From: Loktanella sp. SALINAS62
GTDB taxonomy: Bacteria; Pseudomonadota; Alphaproteobacteria; Rhodobacterales; Rhodobacteraceae
Direction of reading: 5' to 3'
DNA: 64,000 nt
NCBI RefSeq assembly: GCF_018263905.1
Contig: NZ_JAAFZU010000001.1
Location: 1-64,000 of the forward strand
This document shows positions 1 through 9,030 of the stretch, piece after piece. The translations under genes were made by a program, and so were the position numbers. A model generated the notes under the pieces. The model searched no databases. It had not been told where the DNA came from and saw nothing but the letters and a program-made list of their open reading frames with translations. How positions within the stretch are numbered: position 1 is the stretch's first letter; each line of letters begins with the position of its first letter.

Positions 1-73
1 ACTGCGTCTCCGGTGAGGGGGCTTCTACGGTTAGTAACGAACCGCCGCAAGCACCTTTTTACAAAAACTTCGC

Positions 74-89
74 ATTTTTCCCGAAAAAT
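74..89. promoter_or_regulatory. AT-rich inverted repeat upstream of first gene
   Basis: ATTTTTC and GAAAAAT form perfect 7-bp arms around a 2-base centre. It lies about 90 bases before the first gene, in a 179-base stretch where I see no coding gene. It could be an operator or the remains of a hairpin. The function is unknown. Confidence 0.3.
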
Positions 90-179
90 TCGGAATCGAT
101 CAAAATATGGTATGTCCGCCCTATGATTGATCAAGACGACCGGTGTCACATGACGCCAAAGCACCAAAAGAGGTCCCCA

Positions 180-1064
180 ATGTTGCGTATCATACTGCTG
201 TTTTGCACGCTTTCTGCCCTGGTCAGCTGCACCGGCACCGGGGCGCCGCTGTCCCCGCCCCCGCCCGGCGCGCTGCGGATCGCGTCGCACAACGCCCATT
301 ACATTGTCTTGGGGCGCGAAAGCGGGAAGTGGTCCGTGGGTGACTGGGCCACGCGCAGAATCGCGCTCAATCAGTCGTTCAAAGCGTTGGACGCGGACAT
401 CATAGCCTATCAGGAAATGGAAAGCTTTGGCCGGGGCGATACCGATAACGTCAACTTGGCACGCGACTGGGTGCTGGCCAACAACCCGGACTACGCAGTG
501 GGGGCCAACGGTGATTCTGCTGTCTTCCCGTCAACCCAACCGATCTTTTACCGGACCGACCGGCTGGAACTGCTGGATCAGGGCTGGTTCTTCTTTTCCG
601 ATACACCCGATGTCATCTATTCACGCACCTTCGACGGCAGCTTTCCGGCCTTTGCCAGTTGGGTCCAGTTACGCGACCTGCAGGATGGGCGCAGCTTCTA
701 CGTCTATAACGTGCATTTCGAATATCGCTCCGGGTCAAACCGACTCAAATCTGCGGCGCTGACCGTTGAACGCATGCAGCCCTTGCTGGCCCGCGCTGAA
801 CCCATCGTTCTGGTCGGTGACCTGAATGCGTTGAAGGGATCGCGGACCGCTCAGATCTTCAAGGACGCGGGATTCAGCTTTGCCGATGTGCGCGGATCGA
901 CTTACCATCTGGATCGGGGGCTGAACCTGTTCGGCGCCATCGACCAAATCGCAACCGCGGGGCCAATCCGTCAGGCCGGGACACCACAGGTCCTGCGGCG
1001 AAAGTTTGAAGACCGTTGGCCGTCTGACCATTACCCCGTTATCAGCGACGTCTTTCTGGAATAG
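180..1064 (+). CDS. Endonuclease/exonuclease/phosphatase-fold lipoprotein
   Basis: The 294-residue protein has a short lipoprotein signal with lipobox LVSC and Cys17 as the lipidation site, so it should be anchored in the envelope. The DNase I-like/EEP fold is shown by the N38 segment (SHNAH), the metal-binding Glu79 (YQEM), the GDLNA motif at 213-217 and the terminal SDH triad at 282-284. Members hydrolyse phosphodiesters in nucleic acids, lipids or inositol phosphates, and the substrate here cannot be read from sequence. The ATG at 180 was chosen over the earlier in-frame start at 123 because AAGAGG lies just upstream and the signal peptide begins there. It is transcribed towards the oxidoreductase genes but separated from them by 77 bases. 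Confidence 0.8.
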   Translation: MLRIILLFCTLSALVSCTGTGAPLSPPPPGALRIASHNAHYIVLGRESGKWSVGDWATRRIALNQSFKALDADIIAYQEMESFGRGDTDNVNLARDWVLANNPDYAVGANGDSAVFPSTQPIFYRTDRLELLDQGWFFFSDTPDVIYSRTFDGSFPAFASWVQLRDLQDGRSFYVYNVHFEYRSGSNRLKSAALTVERMQPLLARAEPIVLVGDLNALKGSRTAQIFKDAGFSFADVRGSTYHLDRGLNLFGAIDQIATAGPIRQAGTPQVLRRKFEDRWPSDHYPVISDVFLE

Positions 1065-1141
1065 GGGTCATGCAACGTCAGACGTGACATTGTGCCCGGC
1101 CGCGATACCTTTGCTTTAACGCATCGCAGGGGATTGACGGA

Positions 1142-1600
1142 ATGACGACATTTACAGTGAACGGACAGGAACGCACGGTCGACGTGCCGGGTGACACCCC
1201 GTTGCTTTGGGTCCTGCGGGATGAACTGAAACTGACCGGCACAAAGTTTGGGTGCGGCGTCGCACAATGCGGCGCCTGCACTGTGATGCTGGATGGTACG
1301 ACCCGGCGGTCGTGTGTGACACCCATATCCACACTTGAAGGTGCGAACATCACCACGATCGAAGGCTTGGACACCCCCGAAGCACATGCCGTTCAGGCCG
1401 CATGGAAGGCGCTTGACGTGCCACAATGCGGGTGGTGCCAATCCGGTCAGGTCGTCAGCGCCTCTGCCCTTCTGTACGAAATCCCGAACCCCACGGACGC
1501 AGATATCGACAGTGCCATGGTGGGCAACATTTGCCGCTGCGCAACCTACGTGCGGATTCGCCAAGGCATCAAGGACGCCGCCAAGGCGTTGGAGGCATGA
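1142..1600 (+). CDS. 2Fe-2S subunit of an IorA-type molybdenum hydroxylase
   Basis: At 152 residues this is the usual length for the small subunit of xanthine-dehydrogenase-family enzymes. The N-terminal plant-type [2Fe-2S] site uses Cys38, 43, 46 and 58. The second helical [2Fe-2S] domain uses Cys96, 99, 131 and 133 (CGWC and CRC motifs). It passes electrons from the molybdenum cofactor in the partner subunit to an acceptor. The next gene starts in the same ATGA, so the two are translationally coupled. The closest named relative is the isoquinoline 1-oxidoreductase alpha subunit; aldehyde oxidases of this layout are equally possible. No FAD subunit is encoded nearby, which fits electron transfer to a cytochrome. 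Confidence 0.88.
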   Translation: MTTFTVNGQERTVDVPGDTPLLWVLRDELKLTGTKFGCGVAQCGACTVMLDGTTRRSCVTPISTLEGANITTIEGLDTPEAHAVQAAWKALDVPQCGWCQSGQVVSASALLYEIPNPTDADIDSAMVGNICRCATYVRIRQGIKDAAKALEA

Positions 1601-1602
1601 GC

Positions 1603-3771
1603 ATGACACAACAAACGCGCCGCCAGTTCCTCGGCTCTGCCGCGGGAATCGCAATCGCAGTCACGTTGCCGATGAAAGGCCGCGCGCAATCGGGGGCCGC
1701 ACAGGCGTTTGACAGCGACGGCAGCGCGGGCAGCTTTGCCCCCAACGCATTTGTGCGGATCGCGCCCGACGACACGGTCACGGTCATGATCAAGCACATC
1801 GAGATGGGACAGGGACCCTACACCGGGTTGTCCACCCTTGTGGCAGAGGAACTGGATGCGGACTGGTCGCAGATGCGCGCGGAATCCGCGCCGTTGGATC
1901 AGGCGAAATACAAAAACCTGTTCTTTGGTCTGCAGGGCACCGGCGGATCAACCGCCATGGCCAACAGCTATACCCAAATGCGCAAGGCAGGCGCTGCGGC
2001 CCGCGCCCTGCTGGTGCAGGCCGCAGCCGAAGACTGGGGCGTCCCCGCGTCCGAAATCAGAATCGACAAGGGGATCGTGTCGCACGGTGACAAGACGTCT
2101 CCTTTTGGACCACTGGCCGCCAAGGCATCTGGGCTGACCCCGCCGGACGAGCCCGCACTGAAAGACCCTGCCGACTTTGTCTACATCGGCACCGACATGC
2201 CAAAGCTGGATAGCCCCGCCAAATCCAACGGGACCGCCGAATTCACGATGGACATCTATTTAGACGGCATGGAAACGGTCGTCGTGCGCCATTCCCCCAT
2301 GCTGGGCGGCACGGTCGCAAGCTATGACGACAGCGCGGCGCTGGCCGTGCCGGGTGTGACTGCTGTGCGCCAGATTCCGCAGGGCGTCGCCGTCTATGCG
2401 ACATCGACCGCCGCCGCGTTAAAAGGGCGCGCCGCATTGACCGTGGACTGGGACACCTCGCAGGCCGAAACACGCACCTCATTGCAGATGATGGACGATT
2501 TTGCAGCCCTAGCAGGCAACGACACAGCAAAGGCCGCAGAAACGGCAGGCGACGTGGAAACGGCTTTGGCGAATGCGGCCCAGACGATCGAGATGGAATT
2601 CCGATTCCCCTATCTGGCCCATGCGCCCATGGAACCGCTTGATGCCGTGGTCGAGGTCAAGGACGGCAGCGCCACCGCTTGGGGCGGCTGGCAATTCCCC
2701 GGCTTTGACAATCAGGCCATCGCGGGTGCGCTGGGTCTGGACCCGGCCAACGTCACCATGCAGACGATGCTGGCAGGCGGATCGTTCGGCCGACGCGCGC
2801 AACCCAGCGCCCACATCGGTGCGGAAATCGGTGCCATTGCCGCCGTCGCCGGGCGGGACGGGTCATGGAAACTGGTCTGGACCCGCGAAGACGATTTGCA
2901 CGGCGGATATTATCGCCCGCTGACCATTCACCGGATGCGCGGCGGCATTGATGCCGATGGCAATATCGCAGGCTGGCACGACGTTGTCGTAAACCAATCG
3001 ATCATGGCAGGCACCCCGATGGAAGCGATGATGCAGGATGGGCTTGATCCGACATCCTACGAAGGCGCGGTCAAGATGCCCTACGATCTGCCCGATCTTC
3101 GGGTCGATTGGGTCCGCGCCGACAGCCCCGTGCCAGTCCTGTGGTGGCGGTCTGTCGGCCATACCCACACCGCCTATGCAACCGAAGTATTTTTGGATCA
3201 CCTGCTGGAACAGGCAGGCAAGGACCCTGTGCAAGGTCGTCTGGACCTGCTGCGCGACGACATGGGCCGTGACCGGGCCGTGCTGGAACGCGTGGCACAG
3301 ATGGCAGGCTGGGACGGCCAGAAGGTGAAGAACGGCAAAGGCTACGGGGTCGCGTTGCACGAATCATTCAACACCTATGTCGCGCAGATCGTCGCGGTCG
3401 AAGACCGCAACGGACAGCCGCATGTCACCGACGTCTGGTGCGCGGTCGATCCCGGTGTCGCGGTCAACCCGAATGTGATCCGCGCCCAGATGGAAGGCGG
3501 GATCGGCTTTGGTCTAAGCGCTGCCTTGTTCGATGAAATCACGCTTGGCGAAGGTGGTATCGTGCAGCAAGACAACTTTGACACTTATCGGTTGCTTCGC
3601 ATCAACGAAATGCCCGCCGTGCATGTCGAAATCATAGCCTCTGACGCCGATCCAACGGGTGTTGGGGAACCGGGTACACCGCCTGTCGGACCGGCGCTTG
3701 CAAACGCGTGGCGCGCATTGACCGGTGCAAACGTGACAACCCTGCCCTTTTCCACAACAGCCGGAGCGTAG
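1603..3771 (+). CDS. Tat-exported molybdopterin-binding subunit, IorB-type
   Basis: The 722-residue protein begins with a twin-arginine signal (RRQFLG at residues 6-11, then a hydrophobic stretch ending in a GRAQ cleavage region), so the folded enzyme is exported to the periplasm. It then has the large aldehyde-oxidase/xanthine-dehydrogenase molybdopterin domains, including the GGSFGRR segment and the C-terminal GVGEPGTPP motif that carries the expected catalytic Glu. GGAGG is well spaced for the ATG at 1603; an ATG at 1597 overlaps the upstream stop but sits too close to it. It hydroxylates a carbon next to a carbonyl or ring nitrogen. The substrate is unknown; isoquinoline-like heterocycles or aldehydes are candidates. 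Confidence 0.87.
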   Translation: MTQQTRRQFLGSAAGIAIAVTLPMKGRAQSGAAQAFDSDGSAGSFAPNAFVRIAPDDTVTVMIKHIEMGQGPYTGLSTLVAEELDADWSQMRAESAPLDQAKYKNLFFGLQGTGGSTAMANSYTQMRKAGAAARALLVQAAAEDWGVPASEIRIDKGIVSHGDKTSPFGPLAAKASGLTPPDEPALKDPADFVYIGTDMPKLDSPAKSNGTAEFTMDIYLDGMETVVVRHSPMLGGTVASYDDSAALAVPGVTAVRQIPQGVAVYATSTAAALKGRAALTVDWDTSQAETRTSLQMMDDFAALAGNDTAKAAETAGDVETALANAAQTIEMEFRFPYLAHAPMEPLDAVVEVKDGSATAWGGWQFPGFDNQAIAGALGLDPANVTMQTMLAGGSFGRRAQPSAHIGAEIGAIAAVAGRDGSWKLVWTREDDLHGGYYRPLTIHRMRGGIDADGNIAGWHDVVVNQSIMAGTPMEAMMQDGLDPTSYEGAVKMPYDLPDLRVDWVRADSPVPVLWWRSVGHTHTAYATEVFLDHLLEQAGKDPVQGRLDLLRDDMGRDRAVLERVAQMAGWDGQKVKNGKGYGVALHESFNTYVAQIVAVEDRNGQPHVTDVWCAVDPGVAVNPNVIRAQMEGGIGFGLSAALFDEITLGEGGIVQQDNFDTYRLLRINEMPAVHVEIIASDADPTGVGEPGTPPVGPALANAWRALTGANVTTLPFSTTAGA

Positions 3772-3773
3772 CG

Positions 3774-4385
3774 ATGATCAAGATTTTCTGCCGCCTTGGC
3801 CTGATGGTGGCGCTTGCGTGGGCAATCCCGGTCAGCGCCGAAACCGTCAACGGATTGCGGACCGTAGACGAATTTAACGACATTCCCAACGATACCAAAC
3901 GATCCGTCGCCTTGTTCAATGAGCTGATGGTCGTGATCGAACATCCACGCTGCATGAATTGCCACCCTGTCGGTGATGTGCCGCTGCAGGGCATGGATAT
4001 GCAACTGCACCAGCCCCCCGTCGTGCGCGGCGATGGCGGAATGGGCGCACCCGGCATGCGGTGTTCGACCTGCCATGGCGCGGAAAACGTCGCCTATGCC
4101 ACAGGCGATGGATCAATCCCCGGCCATCAGCCTTGGCACCTTGCACCCATAGAAATGGGGTGGGTCGGCAAAACCGCAGCGGAAATCTGCGCGCAGCTGA
4201 AAGACCCGGATCGCAACGGCAACCGCACATTGGCCGAACTGCACGAACATAACGCCAAAGACGGGCTTGTCGGTTGGGGCTGGAATCCCGGCGCTGGCCG
4301 CGAACCCGCACCCGGATCGCAAGACGTGTTTGGCCAGTTGACCCAAGCCTGGATCGACACCGGTGCCATCTGCCCGGAAGCCTGA
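3774..4385 (+). CDS. Periplasmic diheme cytochrome c partner of the IorAB-type enzyme
   Basis: The 203-residue product has a Sec signal peptide ending in VSAE near residue 23 and two CxxCH haem-attachment motifs, Cys60-Cys63-His64 and Cys97-Cys100-His101. It starts 3 bases after the molybdopterin subunit stop, so it belongs to the same operon. Its likely role is to take electrons from the small iron-sulphur subunit and pass them to the respiratory chain. Proteins of this type are often labelled as an isoquinoline 1-oxidoreductase subunit purely from context. A bidirectional hairpin terminator follows directly. Confidence 0.82.
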   Translation: MIKIFCRLGLMVALAWAIPVSAETVNGLRTVDEFNDIPNDTKRSVALFNELMVVIEHPRCMNCHPVGDVPLQGMDMQLHQPPVVRGDGGMGAPGMRCSTCHGAENVAYATGDGSIPGHQPWHLAPIEMGWVGKTAAEICAQLKDPDRNGNRTLAELHEHNAKDGLVGWGWNPGAGREPAPGSQDVFGQLTQAWIDTGAICPEA

Positions 4386-4386
4386 C

Positions 4387-4421
4387 AAATCCCCGGCGCG
4401 CTCAGGGCGCGCCGGGGATTT
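4387..4421. terminator. Bidirectional hairpin terminator
   Basis: AAATCCCCGGCGCG pairs perfectly with CGCGCCGGGGATTT over 14 bp with a 7-base loop. It lies between two convergent genes, and the A/T ends give U-runs on both strands, so it can end both transcripts. It overlaps the stop codon of the minus-strand gene by two bases. Confidence 0.85.
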
Positions 4422-5325
4422 AGACCGGGTGCGACAGCGCGAATACGCTATCCGACGCAAGCGACGGCTGCGCCGTCACCTGACCGGCATCCACCAGTTC
4501 AATCAGTTGGGCAAAAACGTTGCGCGCCGCGATTGGCCAGACGGACTGCGGCACATCGCTGTAAACCGTGGCCGTAATCGCGGCGATGTCACGCGGACCC
4601 GCGGTCAGGGCGGCCAGCACCTCTGCCCGGCGTTCCATGCGGTGTGCGATCAGCCAGTCGATGCGCGCGGCCGGATCGGTCACCGGCGCGCCATGCCCGG
4701 AATACAGGATCGACGCGCCCGCAGCGCGCAGCTTGCGACAGGACGCGATAAAATCACGCACATCCCCATCAGGCGGGGAAACAAGCGACGTCGCCCAGTC
4801 CATCACCAGATCACCCGAAAACGCAACGTCGCGCCATGTCAGACAGATGTGGTTGCCCATATGCCCCGGCGTATGCAGCACCCCCAAATCGCCGGCAGGC
4901 GTGGCGATCAGCGCGCCATCCGCCACGCAGCGATCCGGCACAAAGCCGCTGTCGACACCTTCGCCACCGCCCGCGTATCCATCCGCGATCAGCCGCCGCA
5001 TCACGGCACTGCGCCCCGCCTGACTGTCGCCAAACGCCAGCACCGGCGCACCGGTAAGCCGCGATAGCGGTGCTGCGAGAGGCGAATGATCCAGATGAGA
5101 ATGCGTGACCACGATATGGCTGACGCGCGCGCCACCAATCGCCTGCTGCAAGGCCGCCATATGCGCGGGCATATCCGGGCCGGGGTCAATCACCACCAGA
5201 TCATCGCACCCCAGCAGATAGGTATTCGTACCGCGATCGGTCATCGGTGACGGATTCGGGGCCAAGACCCGGCGCAGCCCGTCAGCCATCTGTTCCGCCG
5301 CGCCCGGTACCGGATCGTACGCCAT
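4420..5325 (-). CDS. MBL-fold metallo-hydrolase
   Basis: The 301-residue protein carries the metallo-beta-lactamase-fold zinc motif HSHLDH (His75, His77, Asp79, His80) and a downstream HTPGHMGNH segment that supplies further metal ligands. Its C-terminal winged-helix-like extension resembles the LACTB2/RNase-type hydrolase subgroup. The substrate is not evident; hydrolysis of thioesters, lactones or nucleic acid would all fit. AGGGG is well placed before the ATG at 5325; a longer start at 5349 adds eight residues. It is divergent from the histidine kinase gene, with only about 40 bases between them. Confidence 0.8.
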   Translation of the reverse strand: MAYDPVPGAAEQMADGLRRVLAPNPSPMTDRGTNTYLLGCDDLVVIDPGPDMPAHMAALQQAIGGARVSHIVVTHSHLDHSPLAAPLSRLTGAPVLAFGDSQAGRSAVMRRLIADGYAGGGEGVDSGFVPDRCVADGALIATPAGDLGVLHTPGHMGNHICLTWRDVAFSGDLVMDWATSLVSPPDGDVRDFIASCRKLRAAGASILYSGHGAPVTDPAARIDWLIAHRMERRAEVLAALTAGPRDIAAITATVYSDVPQSVWPIAARNVFAQLIELVDAGQVTAQPSLASDSVFALSHPV

Positions 5326-5367
5326 CACCGCTTTCCCCTGCCTTGCCACGTCGCTAGTCTTATCGAC

Positions 5368-6687
5368 ATGTTGTTTCGCTGGCTCAAACCCTATTTGCCG
5401 CGCGGGCTTTATACGCGGGCGTTCCTGATCCTGATCCTGCCGATTTTATCGTTGCAGCTTTTGGTATCGGTCGTCTTCATCAATCGTCATTTTCAGGGTG
5501 TGACAGAGCAGATGACAAATGCGGTCAGTATCGACCTGCAATTCCTGTTCGACACGGCCAACGACGCGTCCAATCGCGATGCAGCACAAGCCGCCGTTGC
5601 CCGAATAGCGGGCCCGTTGCAACTGGATGTGAACTGGCCCACCCAGATCCCCGACACGCCCCGCGAACAGACGTGGACCGATTTCACCGCAAACGAGGTG
5701 TCCGACTGGCTGCAGTTTCGCCTGCCGCAGATCGAAGAGATCTCGATGATCGACAAGGATTTCGTGCGTGTCTGGATGGCCACGGCACACGGCCCGATGC
5801 AGGTCGAATTTTCGCGCAAGCGGGTGTCAGCGTCCAATCCGCACCAGTTGCTTGTCATCATGGTGGTGCTGGGCGTCATTCTGACGGCCATTTCCTTTGT
5901 CTTTCTGCGCAACCAACTGCGCCCAATCCAGCGGATGGCCGTCGCCGCCACCGATTATGGCAAGGGGCGAATAACCTATTATCACCCCTCTGGCGCGACA
6001 GAGGTCCGCGCGGCAGGCATGGCGTTTCTGGACATGCGCAACCGGCTGGAACGGCAGATCCAGTCGCGCACCATGATGTTGTCTGGCGTCAGCCACGATC
6101 TGCGCACACCACTGACGCGACTGCGGCTGGGGTTATCTTTGTTGGATGACGACGATGCAGCACCATTACTGGGCGATGTCGACGAAATGCAGCGCCAGCT
6201 TGATGCGTTTCTGGATTTCGCCCGGTCTGATGCCGGCGATGCGCTTGTCACCGTGTCACCGTTCCAGATCGCGCGCGATTTGCAGGCCGATTACGCGCGT
6301 GCCGGGTCTGCGCTGTCACTGGAAACGCTGTCAGGCCCCAACGATTCCGTTCCCCTGCGACAGGTTGCCATCCGCCGTGCGCTGGACAATCTGTGCAACA
6401 ATGCGCTGCGCTACGGGCAAAAGGCGCGATTGTCGGTCTATGTCACCGAACGCGCCGTTCGTTTCGTGGTAGAAGACGATGGCCCCGGCATCCAGCCTGC
6501 CGACAGGGAAGAGGCCATGCGCCCTTTCACCCGGCTTGACCCCGCACGCAACCAAGATGCGGGGTCCGGTGTCGGGCTGGGTCTGGCGATCGTCGCGGAC
6601 ATTGCGCGCAGTCATGGTGGCGTCCTGCGTCTGACCGATTCCGACACGCTGGGCGGATTGCGCGCCGAACTTGTTCTGGCACGATAA
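5368..6687 (+). CDS. EnvZ-like sensor histidine kinase
   Basis: The 439-residue protein has membrane segments at about residues 18-38 and 161-181 flanking a periplasmic sensor domain of about 120 residues. A HAMP linker follows (about 182-235), then a HisKA domain with phospho-acceptor His243 in SHDLRTPL, then a HATPase domain with the N box near 341-350 and G box DDGPGI near 375. This matches EnvZ-type osmosensor kinases in size and order. No response regulator gene is adjacent in this window, so its partner must lie elsewhere. The downstream MoxR gene starts 10 bases later and may be co-transcribed. Confidence 0.85.
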   Translation: MLFRWLKPYLPRGLYTRAFLILILPILSLQLLVSVVFINRHFQGVTEQMTNAVSIDLQFLFDTANDASNRDAAQAAVARIAGPLQLDVNWPTQIPDTPREQTWTDFTANEVSDWLQFRLPQIEEISMIDKDFVRVWMATAHGPMQVEFSRKRVSASNPHQLLVIMVVLGVILTAISFVFLRNQLRPIQRMAVAATDYGKGRITYYHPSGATEVRAAGMAFLDMRNRLERQIQSRTMMLSGVSHDLRTPLTRLRLGLSLLDDDDAAPLLGDVDEMQRQLDAFLDFARSDAGDALVTVSPFQIARDLQADYARAGSALSLETLSGPNDSVPLRQVAIRRALDNLCNNALRYGQKARLSVYVTERAVRFVVEDDGPGIQPADREEAMRPFTRLDPARNQDAGSGVGLGLAIVADIARSHGGVLRLTDSDTLGGLRAELVLAR

Positions 6688-6697
6688 GGGGCCGCAT

Positions 6698-7801
6698 ATG
6701 TCGATCAACACCATATCGATTTCGACGGGACAGGCGCTGGATGCGCTGCGTGCCGGTCATGCGGCCCAGATGGCGGGCAGCCTGACAGCGTCCTGGATGC
6801 TGCACGGGCGTCCGGGTATCGGGAAAACCGACATCGTGACGCAGCTTGCGACCGAAACCGGCAGCCAGTTATTCGACCTGCGCCTGACCACCATAGAACC
6901 AGCCGACCTGCGTGGCCTTCCGTTCTATGACCACGATACACAGCGCACCGTCTGGTACCCGCCAGAGGATCTGCCCCACGATCCTGACCGTCCGGCAATC
7001 TTGTTTCTTGACGAGCTGACCGCCGCCGCCCCCGCCCTGCAACCCACCGTCTATGGTCTGCTGCAGGAACGCCGGGTCGGCCAGCATCGTCTGCCGGACA
7101 GCACATTCATCGTGGCAGCAGGCAACGCGGTCGAGGATGGGGCCATCGCATATGACATGGGCACCGCGCTTTCTGATCGTTTGATCCATCTGTCCTTACG
7201 GGCCGAAGCGAATGACTGGATCACGCACTACGCTATGCCCCACGGCCTGCATGAAAGCGTCATTGCGTTTATCCGCACACGCCCCGATCTGCTTGACACG
7301 ACAGAGGATGTGCTGCGGCGCGGCGCGATGATCGCAGCCACCCCGCGCAGTTGGGCGCGTGTCAGCGCGATCCTGCGGTCCATCCCCGATGCAGCACTGC
7401 GTGACACGCTGATTGCAGGCACCGTCGGCGACGCGGTCGGCGCCGAATTCGCGCTGATCGCCCGCGATATCGCAAGCACCGTTCAGGCACGCACCATGAT
7501 CGACGCGCCCGCCGCCGAACGTCCCGACCTTTACCCGCGCAGCCTGCACGGGCTGACCGCCCTGACCTATGCCCTGATCGCGCTGGCGGATCGGGACACG
7601 CTTCCGCGCGTGATCGACGTGATGGCGGGACTGACCGATCTGCGCGACCATGACCGCCGCTTTGCTGCACTGCCGACGCAGGAACTGGCGACCTACGGGT
7701 TCGAATTGCTGATCGACCGGGCATTGGCACAGGGTTGGCAAGAGGCGTTTCGCGAATCCGCGTCCTACAGCCGCTACCTGTCGCACAAGGATTCAGCGTG
7801 A
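6698..7801 (+). CDS. MoxR-type AAA+ ATPase
   Basis: The 367-residue protein has Walker A HGRPGIGKTD (residues 36-45) and Walker B ILFLDEL (about 101-107). It resembles MoxR AAA+ ATPases that act as chaperones for cofactor insertion or complex assembly, working with a VWA-domain partner. The next gene is exactly such a partner and overlaps this one by four bases (GTGA), so the two are translationally coupled. AAGGGG precedes the ATG at 6698. The client protein is not evident; the molybdenum enzyme at 1.1-4.4 kb is a speculative candidate only because it is the nearest complex-cofactor enzyme. Confidence 0.82.
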   Translation: MSINTISISTGQALDALRAGHAAQMAGSLTASWMLHGRPGIGKTDIVTQLATETGSQLFDLRLTTIEPADLRGLPFYDHDTQRTVWYPPEDLPHDPDRPAILFLDELTAAAPALQPTVYGLLQERRVGQHRLPDSTFIVAAGNAVEDGAIAYDMGTALSDRLIHLSLRAEANDWITHYAMPHGLHESVIAFIRTRPDLLDTTEDVLRRGAMIAATPRSWARVSAILRSIPDAALRDTLIAGTVGDAVGAEFALIARDIASTVQARTMIDAPAAERPDLYPRSLHGLTALTYALIALADRDTLPRVIDVMAGLTDLRDHDRRFAALPTQELATYGFELLIDRALAQGWQEAFRESASYSRYLSHKDSA

Positions 7802-9030
7802 CAATCCATTCTGTCCGCGCAACGACTGCGTTGACCGCCCTTGCGGAAACCGATCCCGCGCTCGCGGCCTTGTCGCTGTGGTGCGACCACCGTGATGGCG
7901 ACGCGACCCAAACCCGCGATACAACCATTACCTATGGACCGGAATTTGTGGACCTGACCCGTCCCGAACAGATCGGGCTGGCAGCGCATCACATCCTGCA
8001 TGTGGCATTGCGCCATTCGGCGCGGATGGCCGGTCTGCAATACCGACTGGGCGCTGGATTCGATGCGGCGCTCTGGCAGCTTTGCGCGGATGCCATTGTC
8101 AATCAGGCGCTTCTGCTGGCCGATCATGCCCTGCCCCGTCCTGCGGTCACGCTTACAGGTCTGCTGGACAGTCTCGGCGACCCTGCTGGTTCCGCCGAAA
8201 CGGCATTGGCCGACTGGGACAGTGACCGTCTTTATTTCCGGCTGACCGCCAGCGGAAACGGCAAGGCAGAGGCAGAGGCCGCCCGCGCCTATGCCCGCCA
8301 ACAGGCGCTTGCCGACGACATCACACCATCTAACGGAACCAATGGGACAGAACCGGATCAGAACAGCGCCGTCGCGTGGTCGCAGCATCTGTCGCGCGCG
8401 ATGCAAACGGGACGTCAAGCAGGGCGCGGGCTGGGTCTGATCGGGCATATCATTGCCGACATTCCCGCCCCCCGCACCCCGTGGGAACTGATCCTGCGCC
8501 GCCTGCTGGCCAGTGCCGTCATGATCGGCCCGCAAACAGCCCCGCATCGCCCATCCCGCCGTTGGATTGCAACGGCGGCACAGGCACAGCGTCAGGGTGC
8601 GCGGCTACCGGGTTTTCAACCGGGGCAGCGCCCCTTGACCGATGTACCCCGCATTGCCGTCGCCATCGACGCATCTGGCAGCATCGACGACGCCCGCCTG
8701 TCGTTGTTCTGGACAGAGGTTCTGGGCATTGCACGTCGCCTGCGCGCAGAACTGCACGTGCTGGTCTTTGACGACGATATCCGATCCGCGCAGCGGGTCG
8801 ATCCATCGGCGATGACCGTGACCTTGCCCGATATGCCACGCGGCGGCGGCACCGATTTTCAGCCCGTCATACGCGCCGCACTGGCCCTGAACGCTGCAGC
8901 GCTGGTGGTGCTGACCGATTTGGATGGCCCCACAGGCCCACCGCCAAAGCGTCTGTCGGTGATCTGGGCGGTGCCGCAAGCGGCGGACCAGATGCCACCC
9001 TTTGGCCGATTGATCGACCTGTCAGCCTAA
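7798..9030 (+). CDS. VWA-like protein with metallopeptidase-like N-terminal domain (DUF2201/COG3864)
   Basis: The 410-residue protein starts at a GTG overlapping the ATPase stop. The N-terminal half is a DUF2201 domain containing HHILH (His64, 65, 68) followed by Arg72-His73; relatives usually have HExxH here, so the Glu appears replaced by His. The C-terminal half is a VWA domain with MIDAS motif DASGS (Asp291, Ser293, Ser295) and a later TDLDGPTG segment. MoxR/VWA pairs remodel or assemble protein complexes. With the Glu missing, peptidase activity is doubtful and the domain may only bind metal or partners. Confidence 0.78.
   Translation: MTIHSVRATTALTALAETDPALAALSLWCDHRDGDATQTRDTTITYGPEFVDLTRPEQIGLAAHHILHVALRHSARMAGLQYRLGAGFDAALWQLCADAIVNQALLLADHALPRPAVTLTGLLDSLGDPAGSAETALADWDSDRLYFRLTASGNGKAEAEAARAYARQQALADDITPSNGTNGTEPDQNSAVAWSQHLSRAMQTGRQAGRGLGLIGHIIADIPAPRTPWELILRRLLASAVMIGPQTAPHRPSRRWIATAAQAQRQGARLPGFQPGQRPLTDVPRIAVAIDASGSIDDARLSLFWTEVLGIARRLRAELHVLVFDDDIRSAQRVDPSAMTVTLPDMPRGGGTDFQPVIRAALALNAAALVVLTDLDGPTGPPPKRLSVIWAVPQAADQMPPFGRLIDLSA

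Noticed and set aside
1426-1602. N-terminal extension of the molybdopterin subunit from 1426
   Set aside because: The extension would overlap the 2Fe-2S subunit gene and remove the Tat signal from the N terminus. The start at 1603 with GGAGG is far better.
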